The notes: generated by a model from the letters alone, not told the origin. Positions 52,001 through 58,320 are shown, counted from the first letter of the stretch. The stretch is 64,000 bases of DNA from Parietichytrium sp. I65-24A (GCA_012862575.1 BLSF01000011.1:434001-498000); one strand, 5' to 3'. Numbers and translations are program-made.

Positions 52001-53678
52001 CGGCGCTTTTGACGAGAAGGAGGTACTGTGCAGATACCTTTTGTTACTTGTGCTTAATGTGAGATTTCGGCGGCTGCTTCCGGTGCTCGATTTTTCAAGC
52101 CAGTCACAAGGCCGAATTGTGTTTAGCACTGAAACGAGCGATTATCCGAAGGGGAATGGTGATGGCGGCACAAGCGTTTCCCTTGGGAATGATGCCCTTG
52201 AACGTATTCGTGTTTTGATGTTCACTCGTGTGAAACTCTCGCACTGGGAAGGCATGCTCGAACTGACAACGACACCAACCATACCTGCGGCTGACGAGTA
52301 TGACCCTCCGCCGGGTTTTCCTCAACTGAAAATTAATCGAATTCAAGCTGCTCCACATCGCCTTGCCGCACTGCCTCCACAAGAACGTTTAACCAACTCT
52401 GTCTTTGGCCAGCTTATGCTTGAAGGTGGAATTGGTGCGTGGAGCTCGGCAAGATTGCGCCGTGCATATTCTCATATTCAAGATGCGAGCCAGAAGCGAT
52501 GCTTTTTCGTCAAACTCGTGTCTGAGGGTGTTGATGACCACGGTGGTCCTTATCGTGCTGTATTCCAAATTGCAATTGAGGAGGAGGCTGCTGGGCCATT
52601 GAAGATCCTAGTGCCGTGCCCAAATGCTGCCGAGGGCGCTCTGGAGAATGTGGATAAGCTGATTTTCGCATCCGCTCCGGAGACTGATATGTTGAGCGGG
52701 GAGAGTAATGCTCCGAGAGCATTGGGTGACTCAGAGAGCGGACAAGAGGCGCACCGGCGCCAATCGTCGCGAAACAATGTCGGCGAAAGAGCCGTGGCAC
52801 AAACAAATTTGAACGATCCATCTGGGAATACGGCATGTGTTCACTTTTTAGGTCGCTTAATTGGTGTGGCTATTCGCCACGAGATCCATGTCGGCCTCAG
52901 CCTCCCAGGTGTCGTTTGGCGGCCTCTTGTTGGGCTACCGGTGGGCTGGCGAGAGCTGCACGAAATCGATAGTTTTACAGCAAGGTCACTCCGGCAAATT
53001 GAAATGCTGAGCAAGGCAGAGTGGGATGACTCTGGCGGGGCATGGAGCGAGCTTTTGTTGGATAAGCTGCAAGATGTTGCAGATGTTAGGGATTTAACGA
53101 ACGGAGACGGCGATTTGCTTTTCGAGAATCGCTCAAAGGCAGTCGAGATCATCGTATCTCATTACCTGAAGCAATCGTCTTCGTTATTGGAAACTTTTGC
53201 GCAGGGCTTGGCTGACGTTGTGCCTGTTGAGCTATTTCGCATGTTCACCCCACACGAACTGGAGAATGTCATATGCGGCGGACCGGAGATAAATATTGAA
53301 CTCTTGAAGCGAGCAACCGTCTATGAAGAGGTGGATCCCGAAGCGGATTACGTCAAAGTGTTTTGGGAAGCACTGGAGGAGATGTCCCAGGAGGACCGAA
53401 GTAAATTCATCAATTTCGTCAGCGCGAGGTCCCGCCTTCCTTCGTCACTGGACAAGTTCCCAATGTTGTTCAAAATCACCCCTCCTCCAGCGGACGGCTC
53501 GGAGCACGGGGACCAGATCCTTCCAAAGGCGCAGACTTGCTTCTTCAGCCTGAGCCTCCCGAAATACTCGAGCAAGCAGATTTGCTTGGAGAAGCTGCTG
53601 TACGCCGCCAACAATTGCAACACTATGGAGGACTATCACGAAACCGACGCAATCGGCTTTCAAAGCTTGTCAACCTGA
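37026..53678 (+). CDS. Giant HECT E3 ubiquitin ligase with ZZ, SPRY, UBA, RanBP2 and MORN modules
   Basis: One uninterrupted frame encodes 5550 residues from the ATG at 37026 (a GTG lies two codons before). Domains in order, approximate residues: ZZ zinc finger 486-533 (FRCDGCESAGVLLG); SPRY-like 568-690; acidic stretch 715-765; LamG/concanavalin-like 848-1105 (DDFTIEAMVCW); SPRY 1726-1910; SH3-like patch near 2960-3005; UBA 3182-3220 (VLQIMEMGFPRRWAEYAL); second LamG-like region 3662-3925 containing a 12-Asp run; RanBP2-type zinc finger 4256-4281 (WSCPVCTLTNEIDRSNCAAC); SPRY 4298-4435; MORN-like repeats 4452-4493 (FEGYWRGGRKEGLGCLSF); SPRY 4572-4765; HECT about 5126-5550. The catalytic Cys is Cys5505 in PKAQTCFFSLSLP. 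The HECT end (EELSFLLCG-like HELENVICGG, then NNCNTMEDY) is close to HERC-type ligases, but no RCC1 repeats were seen. It should accept ubiquitin from an E2 and pass it to substrates. Substrates are unknown. Confidence 0.93.
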   Translation: MAQDAHLRRLMVDLAGLGQKNSVAQSLSEQVLTQIAAGERIECDCSRKVEKQDSQVALGDVYVLLRDLVDEQQRMQGVEEEKEGENGALKADADAMDAPDGSLDGAILEAYCSRVEVLYSLCMGQSIEPKLTSGVSGVSTPSSGSAAAVASWSSRTIRDAEKSSRAVNSLGDARKEPKVDRVVLNVVLQQLLREDDVVLHRALVHNQIFEENRASQSRKKRNKRRSSSVSNSITQEQLAKLPASVAKLLDYAIATRSFLAFLVAVKALLCLWEELGSNSSHGPESVAEKWELQDYLTKSLQNLASVDIPSQSTSLQVAVQSLELENFVRLGAGNAANEIAAPRHIVENRSRRESVKSTSSTMTSISLADGSDRIALLRSLWEVLQAKEDTSNLIQYGKEGAIASGEWHVPGAEEPSRHASDGGDVKKPSKGKGAVPASPGDKMVLPGCTASLIYGRAINVDQSTLQISLSEHLDTDYLQDETVEHTDFRCDGCESAGVLLGLRYQCVLCEGFDLCLSCYAQGKHDLSHPFWMYSQPRVTRQIVPPRNSPKYSLVGVPCAAVCVGKVGGEGPVAYFELIVSEPFSNIRVGWAYADGAQGLLGELGQNDCSWGFDVYEKTKLHDDKEEPISGNDLKEECAKGDVISCWLDCADGSLGCALNGVQLGKTLFKIPASDRTLFPCVRVPAKYSFERSGEIRALSEGGEAAALDDPIQVDDDVGNGNVDSETAIDHEMEVEEDEDEEASQTHSEESEDDGHTEGSHGSDEKRTGRDAFVKRVRNSSKKRTPEKVNRAAPTLTINSGHLPFEGIPPSLQGQKLSPLRAYSESNVLVIPRASGSGAKFIEDPAYINTFRLSDDFTIEAMVCWNPEEYKTAQSYKNHYVILSKFSNVQDGFAPPSSSSTFLSSTCFGIVGDGYLYLKRQGSETLSFSKNAVIVPGKWVHVSVTYFSTSYRSSSISFTVDGVSVKTESKRKRNTNTSPFGRTYDRETFRSSRRQGGGASGIGQPFPESDSNPCIRGTWAIGAEIQFTLDQDLSSEQTKGSGAVLDQLKKGRESDEKSKTARASSGSAKSSNTTTDRRYKLSFEHQFSGSVAELRVWKRGLSSRELSQKMGRVHTWDPYQLRRLLFRFRADESPGSKSIFMNSDSWLVEGHTSAELCGSARMEPCRPSQAGFASGIFKHNQVQQFEDEHARDSTSPLSDKVLIHASEMLDSGVEDSRHQQDRKQGDVAAIVLTLLGHLLRLLEHYRKFESSEKSGNGIGINLPAPASCVHPHVLTFLLIFSILRQVVEWKDSGTFAGWVLSSILKLLQENLRALNDAKLSPASVGLGCTDESEGLSNASKLRVLLLNITEGKYSGSEETHKIVLGEALKALSEGFEVFYKSPETQREVLATLLRDVNSDSNETSEAHVGHDSLPKYVLPQSKDVRRSLFALLCTVFTSNESLLQSVLRVSGHEKGGNVSSTSRPKLRWASQHIAAALSRRQSRMTDRNAAAAANANAASTDGVTKRTVIRYMQEIASQQWLEDNNLDMNEMVATKTHTSDKVCKLFTELEALVASGAIRLGPHDDSVQDDDQAADHKAPSGDTAENQESDLKILEMLVVTVFKLHDEPGVHPSAREAAVSLLNKIQVLLANTHVKTESGQARNEMRGQCPLLEKYLVGLWLASGGSDADQLAQPEAPSTAETTTFERRSESNVCWWDLPARYGNDWASVLQSLSLSAAVIRLDPDYRSRYLSLKGEGSICVHEKHKSWGSVLGEHGFAKHTGVHRWKIDILKCNSKGHMLIGVATRGMRIDSYLGNDRKSFGVLLVGDVYSDSQVKKRNVFPRHLFGTGSSIELTLNTNLNVLSISSGGSQQATKEEFSFPIPDLFSGAPDGLVYPAICTYEQGDSARLIAHISASTAQGHWLVDRPSNRGGNEPDFRMRGLFVRYVKFLFEKVFEDRDRLSIEVIEQVLRGPVATVLLSPSIDFSLVDSILPNAIGILYHTLGVKLKSAFVAKTPLLRTTFGGTTTMGNVVSVQDLKEVQVLLAVLIGRLCSQMIVGSRFEEESEVGGEDSVAEDADGAASPTGSVKESTSWGSLAEQEDRLKKWCTSTLLSRGLVPTGCLFARNTQFMGPRATKDESHLVRKEDIPDVVSDMIEQRGDATFIFELMSRHFNTQNTSNMLSFGGESLKRAVNSVIVSLLYHTGWLRVAYQMSEALAQVAKGRMSEKPGDDKLSLDSFANIRPDDRLIEIWQNAADIKGWLVRYEKDSGGSPDENFKAVLQTTTFLLDLKPCCTLAEEESDRLVEHFRISVGATVGPDALQNRKELQGRLSPLPFHRSNSNLSRSRLFRGKNRTPPTFSSCIHQVSAMVRETVSRQISVQKLHAKMLARREAARRRTKGFKTLADVLKQVPLSNTTTALHCAVLAVIPSTLRNWTGDKIASGSIWHYLHGLESCSAELLSAVSEGFGAFGHALAELLHAASATNFTHSVGLQLAVLDSWGVKLEPVDHELLSETNMFETLHRMMDSSRDGVAAALSEQPSETRGAASTVEQRLIGRAAMKAFYLLCSQVAVSPVNAGLEKATFKSAAKGFGLKRMRSGPESLNVSVFNILFQEMKTSSDQVLGASLAADTSADQQEEEEEAYVLDEARHHLQEITALLLSICSAPSATEKLKAEPWLTLFCTLCKFGPSLVSANVFRLLRGLLPNLVPSAVHVDVDGFDSIVQFLLDLVANAYSVPTASVGGQNSASIPESARVRVIAVACDAVYTLRTLLRCRDWQPFVEAQLQEMLTASVGKLTSEKGQESASDASSVAPNPPHGSELNSDEEEAASDGGINVALGCLAVLTGSLIKLSPGCPVQVFHVDDSSCTAKGFLDPNGKPNPQAQGMLGVVPEQVVSRTLISDAAQTSVNAAQVLPRPDSSDSELMCGDALIEPLFQFVELAIRHAPLEQSCSCLEFKLCDGQQSHPVFDKMLEESCTPERKIGSIELGETVKVTRRIGNWVELDSSVAEKFNSTQAWTVLQDSEDDYLFSPVEQDYNSTLALQCQVGVSMGLKCLGSFMASKRFVSRLTEVVLNSEAGSGLGLSRLLSFALEKTPEIGLADVDLLEERVCILLEELCNDFGPRSRKQAGNATSEERAPATEDQESADQSEGKSGEARNSMGRLAEVVNLTHPSKMPPSESDQPPSSTTSAPRHSGNAPTEDFSLVVLQIMEMGFPRRWAEYALERTGDITAAITYICSHGDTLDERLGDGGNAHEDSAALEQFGFTAYEDEDELVHIDDSIVNIVESLPVVGQTDSGHEGALDAGDGSSTEEADFMELDGVDAHRVDSVQLSPAVADNRAADAVLASERETSNSLAAQKEAKPHLQLNSVPKQVLELALKRIWGPCADSRQTYSELLSSYSVGELIEELFHVSRVLAILRARMLLLGYLARLASMDVELELFFKAFEEHNISREKLLDLFVMEAFTPFSFYGISTLKRICCMCGASGEQLSIPATLHSFLLKWVNRDNSVTSNVLNSIRENIRVATSPDFLIDKHLVGFNEGRPLSLWFVDWATRLLEQNATGGEMEFTLFEIWHHGLRSPSVLIKREAMLTLMRFLDNAVGQEMEGAFALLEKMVNLIPVQRLRSLSARLIWKDLDEKHGVSSYGKVLILFLAKLTQCQRLAQQVFKTPREANVGQLRLRTSGYVEMRDVNGQTISPVKPPWTINFWVRKESEKEARKRFFVDHNSSDSVMSSGCVSLLSETSVGGFVGIQISGQPEQSLGFTLPEGEWTMLTFVCQRLCQPNLGKSLYVGASDDLIGERKLKSPRSNAKGGADKESEDSASNGDEDDDDDDDDDDDDLSIEGYTFDEDTTNFEAYVQFLDLARLVKRNNNNREARRKSIDEWKAGTARDAFIKVYANGKLAGSCKVMEAEAHLNYSFLGSPKGDSFSGAIRSIGLWRQALPTSDVLNLVSQRDSSLIFDKETRSPETSSLHSFFDFGYQDSGTILVENSNYGLIGSLHGKCSLERSVFLSDNEMETSRISQSLQSQNLEHATPLGNSGLFLSDTPHRPANALLAELASEDGMHLSGVLCWELDSAPESNLISLPNDFFTSFQAMSLKLRASMNSQKLEGVLELRESTVIFCALEGELLLDSKRVVLRVQSAENASGQSLRWLKHLKIEAEFKDGGLSGNWSTKLKMQVLSELGETSSVMRFIPRMCPVFFTLFNGATCAKVGVDLGRYQYMLPPFVLASLASSFTEWAVLIVDVPGHPLETNLDTMAGRSDRGDKEEHEDDDASAVWSCPVCTLTNEIDRSNCAACESPNPHPPDEDHDGADGALASFLDCPGALCMNTGTYHWEIKLGQKPKDESCMIGIGVCSEHVDLLKKLGSDEFGWCVFSNGSKLHDDCQVDKFMPSMSNGDIVGVELDTDACTLRFLLNGTDYGVAYSSRNSLLADNHPVSPCVCFRTKDSRAIQVLGLKDGYGKVRYNDVEDAFLEFEGYWRGGRKEGLGCLSFRDGRRELGCWRAGMRDGVFALVSKAGETTFAYYADGERKADPAPSADITSFKEQFSQHVEFPVNGAPIVSFDSNSIAFKSTESPLEADKEVEVGGSFAASQQHTFVFDPSTAGPGIAVSSNCLTAKFVATGKDSGRRAFVLGNRGFSSGKHYWEVKVQSLQWGSTYIGISERVQQGDLVSPHGSGWGNGYGFVNYRATHGPDGEQLYGSFYAVGDVVGVLLDMDRGRLHFFKDSKDFNNGNKQVIVDLGLAYSRLRSKFTAGQTKESPPVFYPCFGFSKTRDSVSLTGTRSLTSASLSPIHRVDDYVETLTALQVFTHSKAHVNTSSASLGGLVREAFGAYTRWFKSGEGNCDSDPRRRVFWALGGIAVEISLDPELCKSLSPDKFPLVPGDRLKSERGDVFVLGSHRGSIWYKVQGADHVLYWPPAELEDLVAKGNLERLDQQSNPRDTAAVNVIDIAQADIERMASDPRWTIAKDVALVQLVNRACDELSCEPEQLDLGALAHIWRRSMQRTRPRGAELGAFDEKEVLCRYLLLLVLNVRFRRLLPVLDFSSQSQGRIVFSTETSDYPKGNGDGGTSVSLGNDALERIRVLMFTRVKLSHWEGMLELTTTPTIPAADEYDPPPGFPQLKINRIQAAPHRLAALPPQERLTNSVFGQLMLEGGIGAWSSARLRRAYSHIQDASQKRCFFVKLVSEGVDDHGGPYRAVFQIAIEEEAAGPLKILVPCPNAAEGALENVDKLIFASAPETDMLSGESNAPRALGDSESGQEAHRRQSSRNNVGERAVAQTNLNDPSGNTACVHFLGRLIGVAIRHEIHVGLSLPGVVWRPLVGLPVGWRELHEIDSFTARSLRQIEMLSKAEWDDSGGAWSELLLDKLQDVADVRDLTNGDGDLLFENRSKAVEIIVSHYLKQSSSLLETFAQGLADVVPVELFRMFTPHELENVICGGPEINIELLKRATVYEEVDPEADYVKVFWEALEEMSQEDRSKFINFVSARSRLPSSLDKFPMLFKITPPPADGSEHGDQILPKAQTCFFSLSLPKYSSKQICLEKLLYAANNCNTMEDYHETDAIGFQSLST

Positions 53679-53815
53679 ATGTCGACTGACGACTAAACAA
53701 GAAAAAGGCTTCCTGATGTATTCACTGCTGTTTCCCCATTCTCCTCTTCTTCCCCCAAGCTCTTCGGCCCGTCTTCTTCTGAGTCAGCTTTGCAACAAGC
53801 TTGGGTGCGTCCGCG

Positions 53816-53848
53816 TCTGCGTGTCTGCGTGTCTGCGTGTCTGCCTGG
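53816..53848. repeat. 8-bp tandem repeat GTGTCTGC
   Basis: Four copies, the first with a C change, between the HECT gene and the next gene. Confidence 0.85.
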
Positions 53849-53952
53849 CCGAGCGTGGAGCACAGAGCGCAGCTGAGCTTAAAGCGAGTGGTCTCTTTGC
53901 CTCTGGTTGTTGGTGGGGTTGGCGTCGGCAAGTGGATTGGACAGCGCGGAGG

Positions 53953-54447
53953 ATGGCCGCAGAGGCAGAGGAGGAGAAGCGCTTGGCGGTGATAGTGCTT
54001 CGCAGCAGACTGGAGCGCATGAGCAAGCTGGTGGCGGTGTGGCCCGGGTGGCGAAAGGTGCTCAAGACCGTCAAGGCTGGAGGAGAGAGAGTGCTGAAGC
54101 TCGTCAAAAAGTTCAGGGGTGACTTGAAGCGGGAAGTGAGAAGCCTCTGGGAGTTGTGCGGGGAGAGCCACAAGAGGTACGCGGAGAGTTGTGGTGAGCC
54201 CGAGTCGTACGGTATGTTTGTCGAAGAGCTGGCACAGCGAGAGGCCGCTTTGTATGACTTTATGACGCATCGGATTGAGAGGACCATGCGCAAAATTGCC
54301 AAATTCTGCCCCGCTGACCAGGAGCTTCGCAGAGGAGTCAACGGCATCTTTCAGTCGTTACTTGAAGTCGTTCGCAAGCTTCATAAAGATTGTCAACAGT
54401 CTTTCGTAGAATGCCGAGTCTTCGCTGAGACAAATGTTGCTGCATGA
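53953..54447 (+). CDS. Small helical protein, unidentified
   Basis: The ATG at 53953 gives 164 residues. The frame is open 79 codons further upstream with an ATG at 53716, but that part encodes simple-repeat sequence (RVCVSACLRVCLAE) and is probably leader. The protein is rich in Lys, Arg, Glu and Leu, without membrane segments, and predicted to be nearly all helix: LRSRLERMSKLVAVWPGW near the start and LKLVKKFRGDLKREVRSL in the middle. Two Cys occur late (CPADQELRRGV, DCQQSFVECR). It does not match a family I know. It sits 275 bases after the HECT gene and about 980 bases before another small helical gene on the same strand. Confidence 0.6.
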   Translation: MAAEAEEEKRLAVIVLRSRLERMSKLVAVWPGWRKVLKTVKAGGERVLKLVKKFRGDLKREVRSLWELCGESHKRYAESCGEPESYGMFVEELAQREAALYDFMTHRIERTMRKIAKFCPADQELRRGVNGIFQSLLEVVRKLHKDCQQSFVECRVFAETNVAA

Positions 54448-55180
54448 TGGGCTCGCGTCCGTCCTGCACTGCGCGGTCGCGGGCATCAAGCATTAGCTTG
54501 GGCTCGGACATTGCCAAATGAGACTTCGATCTCCGGAGCAGCTTAAAAGTGCACAATTGCCGTTTGCAGCAGATTGCACGGGAGTGCTGGTTGTGACGGC
54601 GCCTAAAAGCGTTGTTTTGGCTTGAATGTACCCCGTGTCTTCTCCCAGTTCTCTCGCGAGTCATCGTTAGTCGAAAGTCGTCTCGTCACATTTATGATGC
54701 AAGGGTCCCACCAATGTTGGCGTGCACTGTTTGGGATCAGAATGCTCTCAAATCGAGCGTACAGTTCTCAGCTCGCTCGCTGCGCGCCTTTCTCGCCGGT
54801 AGTCTTTGCCGTGGCCCGGGGTTTCCATTGGCCGAGCGCTGCAAAGCCGAATCGAACCCATCGAACCCAAAGCAGAACAACACAACACAATAAAATACAA
54901 TACAATACCATACCGTTCTCCCTGGTCCAAAACCTCCCGGGCCATGAAAGTTTCTATCTCACCGTCCATGCCCATGTCCATTCCCATGTCCATCCCAACG
55001 TCAAAGACAAAGTTCATAGATTCATTGCTTTCTGTCCCTCTTTCTTCAATCAATTCAATTCACAATGATCGATGATGTATGTTGTGTATGTCCATTGAAC
55101 AACGATTGACGTAATTGATGTAATTGACGTTGTGTCACAAGCCGCACTAATGCGAGCGCTACCGCTGCCCTAGTCAGCGG

Positions 55181-55240
55181 TCGATTTGGTCAATTTGGTC
55201 AATTTGGTCAATTTGGACAATTTGTCGATTTGGTCGATTG
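55181..55240. repeat. 9-bp tandem repeat TTTGGTCAA
   Basis: Four to five near-perfect copies followed by diverged copies (TTTGTCGA, TTTGGTCGA). Confidence 0.9.
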
Positions 55241-55312
55241 CAACAAGAGCTTGCAAACAAAGCAAGAAGCTAGTCGCACGCAGGAAGAGCGCGGGCCTCC
55301 GAGCGTGAGTCA

Positions 55313-55371
55313 AGATTGAAGATTGAAGACTAAAGAGTGAAGAGTGAAGATTGGAGACTGAAGATTGAAGA
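55313..55371. repeat. GATTGAAGA-type degenerate tandem repeat
   Basis: Seven imperfect 7-9 base copies (AAGATTGA, AGAGTGA, AGACTGA) directly 5' of the next gene. Confidence 0.85.
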
Positions 55372-55429
55372 AGGTGCTGTGCGGAAGCGGACGAAGGGGC
55401 TCGCAGGCTTGGACGCTGGACGCGTGAGT

Positions 55430-56176
55430 ATGATGCGAGAGGAGAAGGGCTCGCAGGCGGAGTTTCTCAAGTGGAAAGCCAGCTTCGAGCAAGATGCGGC
55501 GCAATTTCGCTCCGCGGCGGTGCTGTGCGACGTGAAGCTTGCGCAGGCGGACAAGATGGCTGGAGCGAAGGCCGCGAGCAAGCAGCGCGTGGCGGTAGCG
55601 CTGACATGTGCGAACAAGCTGGCAGCCAGCCTCGGCGAGGAGCCTCGAAAGGTGATTCAAAAATGCCTTGACATGCTGCAAGCGGCGATATTCCAACCGT
55701 CCGCGACTCAGCAGTCTGGAGAAATCAATAGAGCTGTGCAGGAAAATGCAACACGTGGGGCTGCGGATGCGCCTGTTGCGCTGGAAGACGTTTTCGCGAG
55801 GAGAGCGTACTTTGAAAGGGTGAGGGAGCTGGAGATGACAATACATAGTCTGGAGGCGCGCATTAGCTTGCTCGAGCCTAGCCTGGCTAGCGCGCAGAAC
55901 GAGTTGCACGCGATCAAGGAAGCGCAGCATCATCAAGACAAACCAAAGAGGCGGCTGGATCTGGATTCCGCCGACCAGGACGTAATTGACACCGCTTTCA
56001 ACGCCCTGGACGAGACCGAACAGTTTTTGATGCTCGAGAGCTTGACATACCAGTCGAAACGACAGCCTGTACTGGCTTTCGTGCTTGCAATTTTTGGCCA
56101 AATGGAGGATCGAGACAGAGCGGAGTTTTTACGAATTGTGAGAAGTAGCATGTTCCGTGTCGGGTCTGCAGAATAG
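55430..56176 (+). CDS. Coiled-coil-like protein, unidentified
   Basis: ATG-ATG at 55430-55435 begins a 248-residue frame; a GTG-opened extension of 31 codons upstream overlaps simple repeats and is not favoured. The chain is highly charged and helical. The middle segment (FERVRELEMTIHSLEARISL, then LLEPSLASAQNELHAIKEA) has clear heptads of a coiled coil at about residues 135-185. A basic KPKRRLDLD patch follows, then a compact helical C-terminus (ADQDVIDTAFNALDETEQFL) ending in RSSMFRVGSAE. No signal peptide or membrane segment. The family is not recognised. Its stop is 230 bases from that of the converging AN1 gene. Confidence 0.65.
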   Translation: MMREEKGSQAEFLKWKASFEQDAAQFRSAAVLCDVKLAQADKMAGAKAASKQRVAVALTCANKLAASLGEEPRKVIQKCLDMLQAAIFQPSATQQSGEINRAVQENATRGAADAPVALEDVFARRAYFERVRELEMTIHSLEARISLLEPSLASAQNELHAIKEAQHHQDKPKRRLDLDSADQDVIDTAFNALDETEQFLMLESLTYQSKRQPVLAFVLAIFGQMEDRDRAEFLRIVRSSMFRVGSAE

Positions 56177-56406
56177 GGACAGTTCATCTGACATTCGTGA
56201 CCGGTATAAAGATTGCACGAGCCTGAGAGTCTCGGCGGAAAAGATTTTGCAATAAATTAACATGTTGTGAAAGGAGTAGATAGGAACCATTTCCTTAGAA
56301 TTTAGAGGTATAGGAAGCACCCCGATGAAGTCCTGGTACTGGTAGAAGAAGAAAATTAACGTATCGACAGTCTATGTGCATAAATTACAAAAAGTAGGCC
56401 TTCGGC

Positions 56407-57690
56407 TTACTCAAGCCACTTGTCCTTCTTATCGTTCAGTCCGCTGTACAGCTCCTTGTCGAGGAGGGCGCGGCTCATTTCCTTGAAATCAAATGTGCAG
56501 TCGTGATCATGAAGATGCGCTTCGCAGTACACGAGCTCGCATCTGCACTTTTGAAGGTCTTGGTGCATCATATTTACCAAGCGGCGGCAACTGCTTTGGC
56601 AGCAGACAATTTTTCCACGAGAGATTCGAATGGCTCCTTTCGGCGATTTTACCTGGTTATCGTTGCGATGATCACGATTCACGTCGATCTCGGAAGTGTT
56701 GGCTGTCCGCTGGCAACTCTTTTTCTCCAAGAAGCCCCTTCGCAGTCCTTTAAAGCCAGAGTCAGCAGTTGGCGAGTGGCTGGCGCAATTCGAAGATGTA
56801 GCGTCATTCTCGGAGCGAGCGGAGGAATGGCTCTCCGAGGAAGCGGTGAGCGGGGAATGTGAGGGGCGCGAGGAAGGCTTCCTCGAAGTAGGGAGCACGG
56901 ATGTGAAACACATGCTCATCGGGCGCACTTCTCTGGAGCTAAAGCAGGACACAATTTCCGGGACGCGGTGGTCGAACATAAGGAGCTCCATACCAGGCTC
57001 CAGCCGCATTCCTAGAGCACAGATAGGATCATTCTCAGGTAGCTGAACGCCGTTCAGGCGAAAAGACCAGCGGTTGGAGTACAGAGGCAGCCCGTAGCAC
57101 TTTTGAATTCTGAGCCGCAGATCCGCGACCGAGTCCTTGGGCGCAACCAGGAGTTTAATGCACCCTAGCTTCATGGGCAGATACAGCGTCACCATAACCT
57201 CCTTCTCCACGTCAACACCCGACATGACCCGCACCACCTTGCCCGCGCACACTCCTTCGTAGTCGCCCACTAGGTAGCTCCGGTGCAACGTTCTTCCGTG
57301 GCACAGCATCTTCAAACCCTTCACGGGCAGCCCAGTTTTCACCGACACCATTTCCGCCATGCGACTCACCGACAGGTGCCTCTCCACCTCCAGTTCCACG
57401 CCCACACTTTCAGCACCGGCAACTTGCACGCACACTTTGATTGGTTCGCACCGGCACTGCTCTGCCTTGCGCGGTTTCGTCACGACCGTTCCCCGACCGT
57501 TCCCGAGCGCCGCCAACTCTGCCCATGTGCGCACCTGCTTGCCTCCAGCCACCACCCAAAAGTCGCATTCGCACGCGTCAAGAGCCTGTGCTACCGATGC
57601 ATGTAGCTCGCATTCGGGTTTGGCCGCTTCTTCGGACAACAACGCCTTCGCCTTCACCCGCTCCTTGCTCAGCCGCCACAGCGACGCCAT
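56407..57690 (-). CDS. Ubiquitin-like and AN1-type zinc-finger protein
   Basis: The ATG at 57690 gives 427 residues; the frame extends 16 codons to a GTG. After an N-terminal Ala/Cys-rich segment come two ubiquitin-like regions, about 82-156 (KVCVQVAGAESVGVELEV to GKVVRVMS) and 164-239 (MVTLYLPMKLGCIKLLV, DSVADLRLRIQKCYGLP, RLNGVQLPENDPI). A Ser-rich linker leads to a C-terminal Cys/His cluster near 361-400, CCQSSCRRL then CRCELVYCEAHLHDHDCTFD, which reads as an AN1 zinc finger with a shortened His loop (H-x3-H-x-C where x5 is usual). Animal ZFAND4 likewise pairs a ubiquitin-like fold with AN1. AN1 proteins often work with p97/Cdc48 or the proteasome, so a role in ubiquitin signalling is inferred. 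The 5' flank has a CT tract and AATG repeats. Confidence 0.75.
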   Translation of the reverse strand: MASLWRLSKERVKAKALLSEEAAKPECELHASVAQALDACECDFWVVAGGKQVRTWAELAALGNGRGTVVTKPRKAEQCRCEPIKVCVQVAGAESVGVELEVERHLSVSRMAEMVSVKTGLPVKGLKMLCHGRTLHRSYLVGDYEGVCAGKVVRVMSGVDVEKEVMVTLYLPMKLGCIKLLVAPKDSVADLRLRIQKCYGLPLYSNRWSFRLNGVQLPENDPICALGMRLEPGMELLMFDHRVPEIVSCFSSREVRPMSMCFTSVLPTSRKPSSRPSHSPLTASSESHSSARSENDATSSNCASHSPTADSGFKGLRRGFLEKKSCQRTANTSEIDVNRDHRNDNQVKSPKGAIRISRGKIVCCQSSCRRLVNMMHQDLQKCRCELVYCEAHLHDHDCTFDFKEMSRALLDKELYSGLNDKKDKWLE

Positions 57691-57764
57691 GCTCTGCTCG
57701 CTCGGACACTGTACCGCCTGCGCTATTCTGCGATTCACATGCGCATATACGCGCTCCTCGCGTC

Positions 57765-57800
57765 AATGAATGAATGAATGGATGATTGAATGAATGAATA
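57765..57800. repeat. (AATG)n microsatellite
   Basis: About eight imperfect 4-base units. Confidence 0.9.
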
Positions 57801-57861
57801 CCTTTCGTGTTTTCGTAACCGCGTACTCTGTACGTAACCGCGTACACTTGCTTACTTGCGA

Positions 57862-57879
57862 CTCTCTCTCACTCTCTCA

Positions 57880-57911
<32 letters not shown>

Positions 57912-57926
57912 CTTTCTCTTTCTCAG
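57862..57926. repeat. (CT)n/(CTTT)n tract, purine in the sense of the AN1 gene
   Basis: CT repeats passing into CTTT repeats, about 175 bases 5' of the AN1 ATG, ending CTCAG on the plus strand. Confidence 0.9.
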
Positions 57927-58320
57927 TCGCTCAGAGCTGCGATCAGTCCGCCCTTAATTCGCGCAGGTTCTCTTTGCGTTGAGAGAGTGTCCTCGCCCGT
58001 GTCTGTGTGTCCTCGCAGGCGCTAGCTAGTGTTTGCTTACCGGTATGTTAGGCGCTATGTTTTGTGTTGTGTGTTTAGAATGTTTAGAAGCGCTTTGACT
58101 TGCGCACGGTGTTCACTACGCTTGATAGTGATATCTGATAAGCTCCTTAGCGTTGACGCAAGATCAAATGGGTAAAGGGGGGGAGAACCTACTTAGCTCG
58201 AACAGGTAAGTGTGAGTAGAGTTCGCCACCCACCTCGTTCTCACTCTCTAAAAAGGTACCGGTGAGCCTAGAACGCGTTCGTTGTTCATTTGCGTCTCAA
58301 GTTGACAACAAGTCTCGTTG

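Larger units (their letters stand above)
54448..55429. other. Intergenic region with tandem repeats
   Basis: No supported gene. ATACA/CAATAC short repeats near 54888-54915, CCATGTCC-type repeats at 54962-54995, TTTGGTCAA repeats at 55181-55240 and GATTGAAGA repeats at 55313-55371. Confidence 0.5.

Noticed and set aside
53716-53952. 79-residue upstream extension of the small helical protein
   Set aside because: It translates a simple tandem repeat (GTGTCTGC) and has poor composition.
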